Shown: piece after piece, positions 12,417-14,165 of the stretch
Position numbering within the stretch: the stretch's first letter is position 1
Layout: each line of letters begins with the position of its first letter
Origin: Phycisphaerales bacterium
Lineage (GTDB): Bacteria > Planctomycetota > Phycisphaerae > Sedimentisphaerales > Anaerobacaceae
DNA: 14,165 bases
Assembly (NCBI GenBank): GCA_003533825.1
Contig: DQCG01000357.1
Coordinates: forward strand, 11,911-26,075
Reading direction: 5' to 3'
Notes under the pieces: generated by a model
Told to the model about the DNA's origin: nothing
Database searches by the model: none
Seen by the model: only the letters and a program-made list of their open reading frames with translations
Translations under genes and position numbers: made by a program

Positions 12417-12679
12417 AACCTCTGTCCACGATTCAATCCGGCGAGACGGTGAAATTAGCCGGAATCGAAGCCGGACGCGGTTTGAATAACCGGCTCGCCG
12501 CAATGGGACTCGTTTCCAATGTGGAAATAACCGTCGTAAACAATGGCCATCCCGGGCCGTTTGTAATCAGTGCCAAAGGCTCAAGGATGATGCTCGGCAG
12601 GGGGATGGCCGATAAGATTATGGTAAGTAGCTGCGATTATGAAAAAGATAACGGTCGCCCTGGCCGGAAATCCAAATAG
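12398..12679 (+). CDS. feoA: FeoA ferrous iron transport accessory protein
   Basis: This 93-residue protein has the SH3-like FeoA fold: PLSTIQSGETVKLAGIEAGRGLNNRLAAMGL (8-38), then the hydrophobic strand VEITVVNNG, GPFVISAKGSRMMLGRGMADKIMV and a short basic tail. FeoA is a small cytoplasmic partner needed for FeoB-mediated Fe(II) uptake. AGGAA (12388-12392) lies upstream of the ATG. The gene starts inside the end of the dtxR-like gene and overlaps the FeoB start by 41 bp, so the three genes are tightly coupled. The last 14 residues are encoded within the overlap and lie outside the usual FeoA fold. Confidence 0.95.
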   Translation: MEQKKVKPLSTIQSGETVKLAGIEAGRGLNNRLAAMGLVSNVEITVVNNGHPGPFVISAKGSRMMLGRGMADKIMVSSCDYEKDNGRPGRKSK

Positions 12680-14165
12680 CGGAAAAACCACGATATTCAA
12701 CCAGTTAACCGGCGCTCGCCAGCACGTGGGTAATTATCCCGGCGTGACGGTAGAGAAAAAGGAGGGCGTCTGCAAATACGACGGGTACGAGATGATTTTT
12801 GTGGACCTGCCGGGAACGTACAGCCTTACCGCTTATTCAATCGAAGAGCTTGTTACCCGCAACTTCATCATCGATGAGCAGCCGGACGTCGTTGTCGACA
12901 TCATCGATGCATCCGGTATCGAGCGGAATCTGTATCTTGCGACGCAGCTTATTGAGATGAACGTTCCCCTGGTCCTGGTGTTCAATATGAGCGACGTCGC
13001 CGAGCAGAAGGGCCTGCTGTTCGATATTGAGCAGCTCTCCCGGCTGCTTGAAGCGCCGATTATCCCGACCATCGGCAATAAAGGCAAAGGCAAAAGAGAG
13101 CTGCTGGATGCGATTGTCAAAACAGTTCAGCAGGGCAGGTGGCAGCGCACGCATAAGGTTACTTATGGCGAAGAAATCGAGCACGAGCTGGCAAAAATCG
13201 ACGAAATTATTACCGACAAGGAACATGAACTGGCGGAAAAGTACGGCTCAAGATGGACGGCGGTCAAACTGCTGGAGCAGGACGACGACATTACGGTTAA
13301 GTTCCGGAGCCGGGACGTGCTCGATACTGTCACCGCAAGCATCGAGCATCTCAAGAGTATATTCGGCGATGCCCCGGAAGTAATAATGGCCGACCGCCGG
13401 TACGGGTTCATCTCGGGCGCCTGCCAGGAAACGATTAGAACCACTGTCGAGTTGCGTCACAGTTACAGCGACATGATCGACGCGGTCGTCACAAATCGCC
13501 TGCTTGGCCTGCCGATCTTTCTGATCCTGATGTACCTGGTCTTTCTGCTGACATTCAAGATCGGGGCATATCCGATGGGCTGGCTCGAAGTATTCTTCGA
13601 GTGGGCCGGACGTGCCGTCGCCGGACTATGGCCCGTCGGGAGCGAAAGCTGGCTAAGCTCTCTTTTAGTGGATGGCGTCATAGGCGGAGTAGGGGGGGTG
13701 ATTGTATTCCTGCCCAATATCCTGCTGCTGTTCCTGTCCATCGCCATGCTCGAAGACAGCGGTTACATGGCCCGGGCGGCGTTTATCATGGACCGCATCA
13801 TGCACAAAATCGGCCTGCACGGCAAAAGTTTCATCCCGATGCTCATCGGCTTCGGGTGCTCCGTGCCGGCCATCATGGCCACGAGAATCCTCGAAAACAG
13901 GCGCAGCCGGCTGACAACAATCATGGTCATTCCGCTGATGAGCTGCGGTGCGAAACTGACGATTTACGCGCTGGTCATCCCCGCATTTTTCCCCGAGAAC
14001 TGGCACGGGCCGATGATGTGGCTTATCTATTTCATCGGCATCGTCCTGGCGATTATCCTGATTAAAGTCCTGCGCCTGACATTTTTTAAGGGCGAGACCA
14101 TCCCGTTCGTCATGGAACTGCCGCCGTACCGTATGCCCACACTCAAATCGGTCAGTATCCACATG
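12639..14165 (+). CDS. feoB: FeoB ferrous iron transporter, 3'-truncated by the window end
   Basis: A continuous 509-codon frame runs from ATG at 12639 to the last base, so the C-terminal third or so is missing. The N-terminal GTPase domain has G1 GNPNSGKT (10-17), G2 GNYPGVTV (31-38), G3 DLPG (56-59) and G4 NMSD (116-119), followed by a helical GDI-like region to about 280. Membrane helices start near 290 (LLGLPIFLILMYLVFLLTF). They include the FeoB signatures EDSGYMARAAF, GFGCSVPAIMATR and MSCGAKL, whose cysteines are thought to line the iron path. FeoB imports Fe(II) across the cytoplasmic membrane. The gene follows feoA with a 41-bp overlap and is presumably repressed when iron is plentiful, through the operator at 11862-11889. 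Confidence 0.97.
   Translation, partial: MKKITVALAGNPNSGKTTIFNQLTGARQHVGNYPGVTVEKKEGVCKYDGYEMIFVDLPGTYSLTAYSIEELVTRNFIIDEQPDVVVDIIDASGIERNLYLATQLIEMNVPLVLVFNMSDVAEQKGLLFDIEQLSRLLEAPIIPTIGNKGKGKRELLDAIVKTVQQGRWQRTHKVTYGEEIEHELAKIDEIITDKEHELAEKYGSRWTAVKLLEQDDDITVKFRSRDVLDTVTASIEHLKSIFGDAPEVIMADRRYGFISGACQETIRTTVELRHSYSDMIDAVVTNRLLGLPIFLILMYLVFLLTFKIGAYPMGWLEVFFEWAGRAVAGLWPVGSESWLSSLLVDGVIGGVGGVIVFLPNILLLFLSIAMLEDSGYMARAAFIMDRIMHKIGLHGKSFIPMLIGFGCSVPAIMATRILENRRSRLTTIMVIPLMSCGAKLTIYALVIPAFFPENWHGPMMWLIYFIGIVLAIILIKVLRLTFFKGETIPFVMELPPYRMPTLKSVSIHM

Noticed and set aside
13601..14065. Long forward and reverse frames inside the 3' part of the window
   Set aside because: They lie out of frame with, or antisense to, the feoB coding frame, which carries all expected FeoB motifs without a break.
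1..14165. CRISPR arrays, insertion sequences or toxin-antitoxin/defence genes
   Set aside because: I found no regularly spaced repeats, transposase motifs or terminal inverted repeats; the only tandem repeat is inside the Cys-rich lipoprotein gene.

Overview
The window looks like chromosomal DNA from a free-living, probably anaerobic bacterium of the Planctomycetes, most likely Phycisphaerae/Sedimentisphaerales. This rests mainly on the reverse-strand DUF362 protein, whose C-terminal dockerin/EF-hand-like tail (DFNGDGMVDREDL ... GDGIVDIEDLVLFVDYW) is of a type common in that lineage. Class III Hcp, an IscR/NsrR-type Rrf2 regulator, YgbA and FeoAB fit an anaerobic or microaerobic, iron-rich lifestyle. 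The taxonomic call is inference.

Layout: (1) 1-1422, 3' part of an unrecognised protein with a possible transglutaminase-like Cys/His/Asp core. (2) 1506-3768, a promoter with an operator on its -10 box, then rrf2, a small cupin gene and hcp, all forward. (3) 3769-4195, a 427-bp gene-free leader with a second copy of the operator and a strong hairpin. (4) 4196-9738, six close-packed forward genes: a membrane-anchored TlpA/ResA-like thioredoxin, a 16-cysteine lipoprotein, a DUF255/YyaL thioredoxin-domain protein, YgbA, a ferredoxin-like protein and an SO_0444-type Cu/Zn permease. (5) 9748-11541, reverse-strand DUF362 protein, and 11666-11739, reverse-strand tRNA-Pro(GGG). (6) 11853-14165, a promoter with DtxR-type boxes, then dtxR/mntR-like, feoA and feoB, the last running off the window.

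The main observation is that regions 2 and 4 share a nearly identical 29-bp sequence (26 of 29 positions). Its centre is a 13-bp dyad GACT-N5-AGTC, which matches the core of the E. coli IscR type 1 site. The first copy covers the -10 of the rrf2 promoter; the second lies at the head of the tlpA-to-permease operon. The simplest reading is one Fe-S-sensing Rrf2 regulator controlling two adjacent operons. Hcp (NO reductase/protein denitrosylase) and YgbA are NsrR targets in enterobacteria, so the island is probably a nitrosative-stress and Fe-S/thiol/metal homeostasis system. It carries unusual partners: periplasmic thiol proteins, a tetra-modular CxxC-X8-CC lipoprotein and a soft-metal exporter. 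The feo operon next door is separately controlled by iron or manganese.
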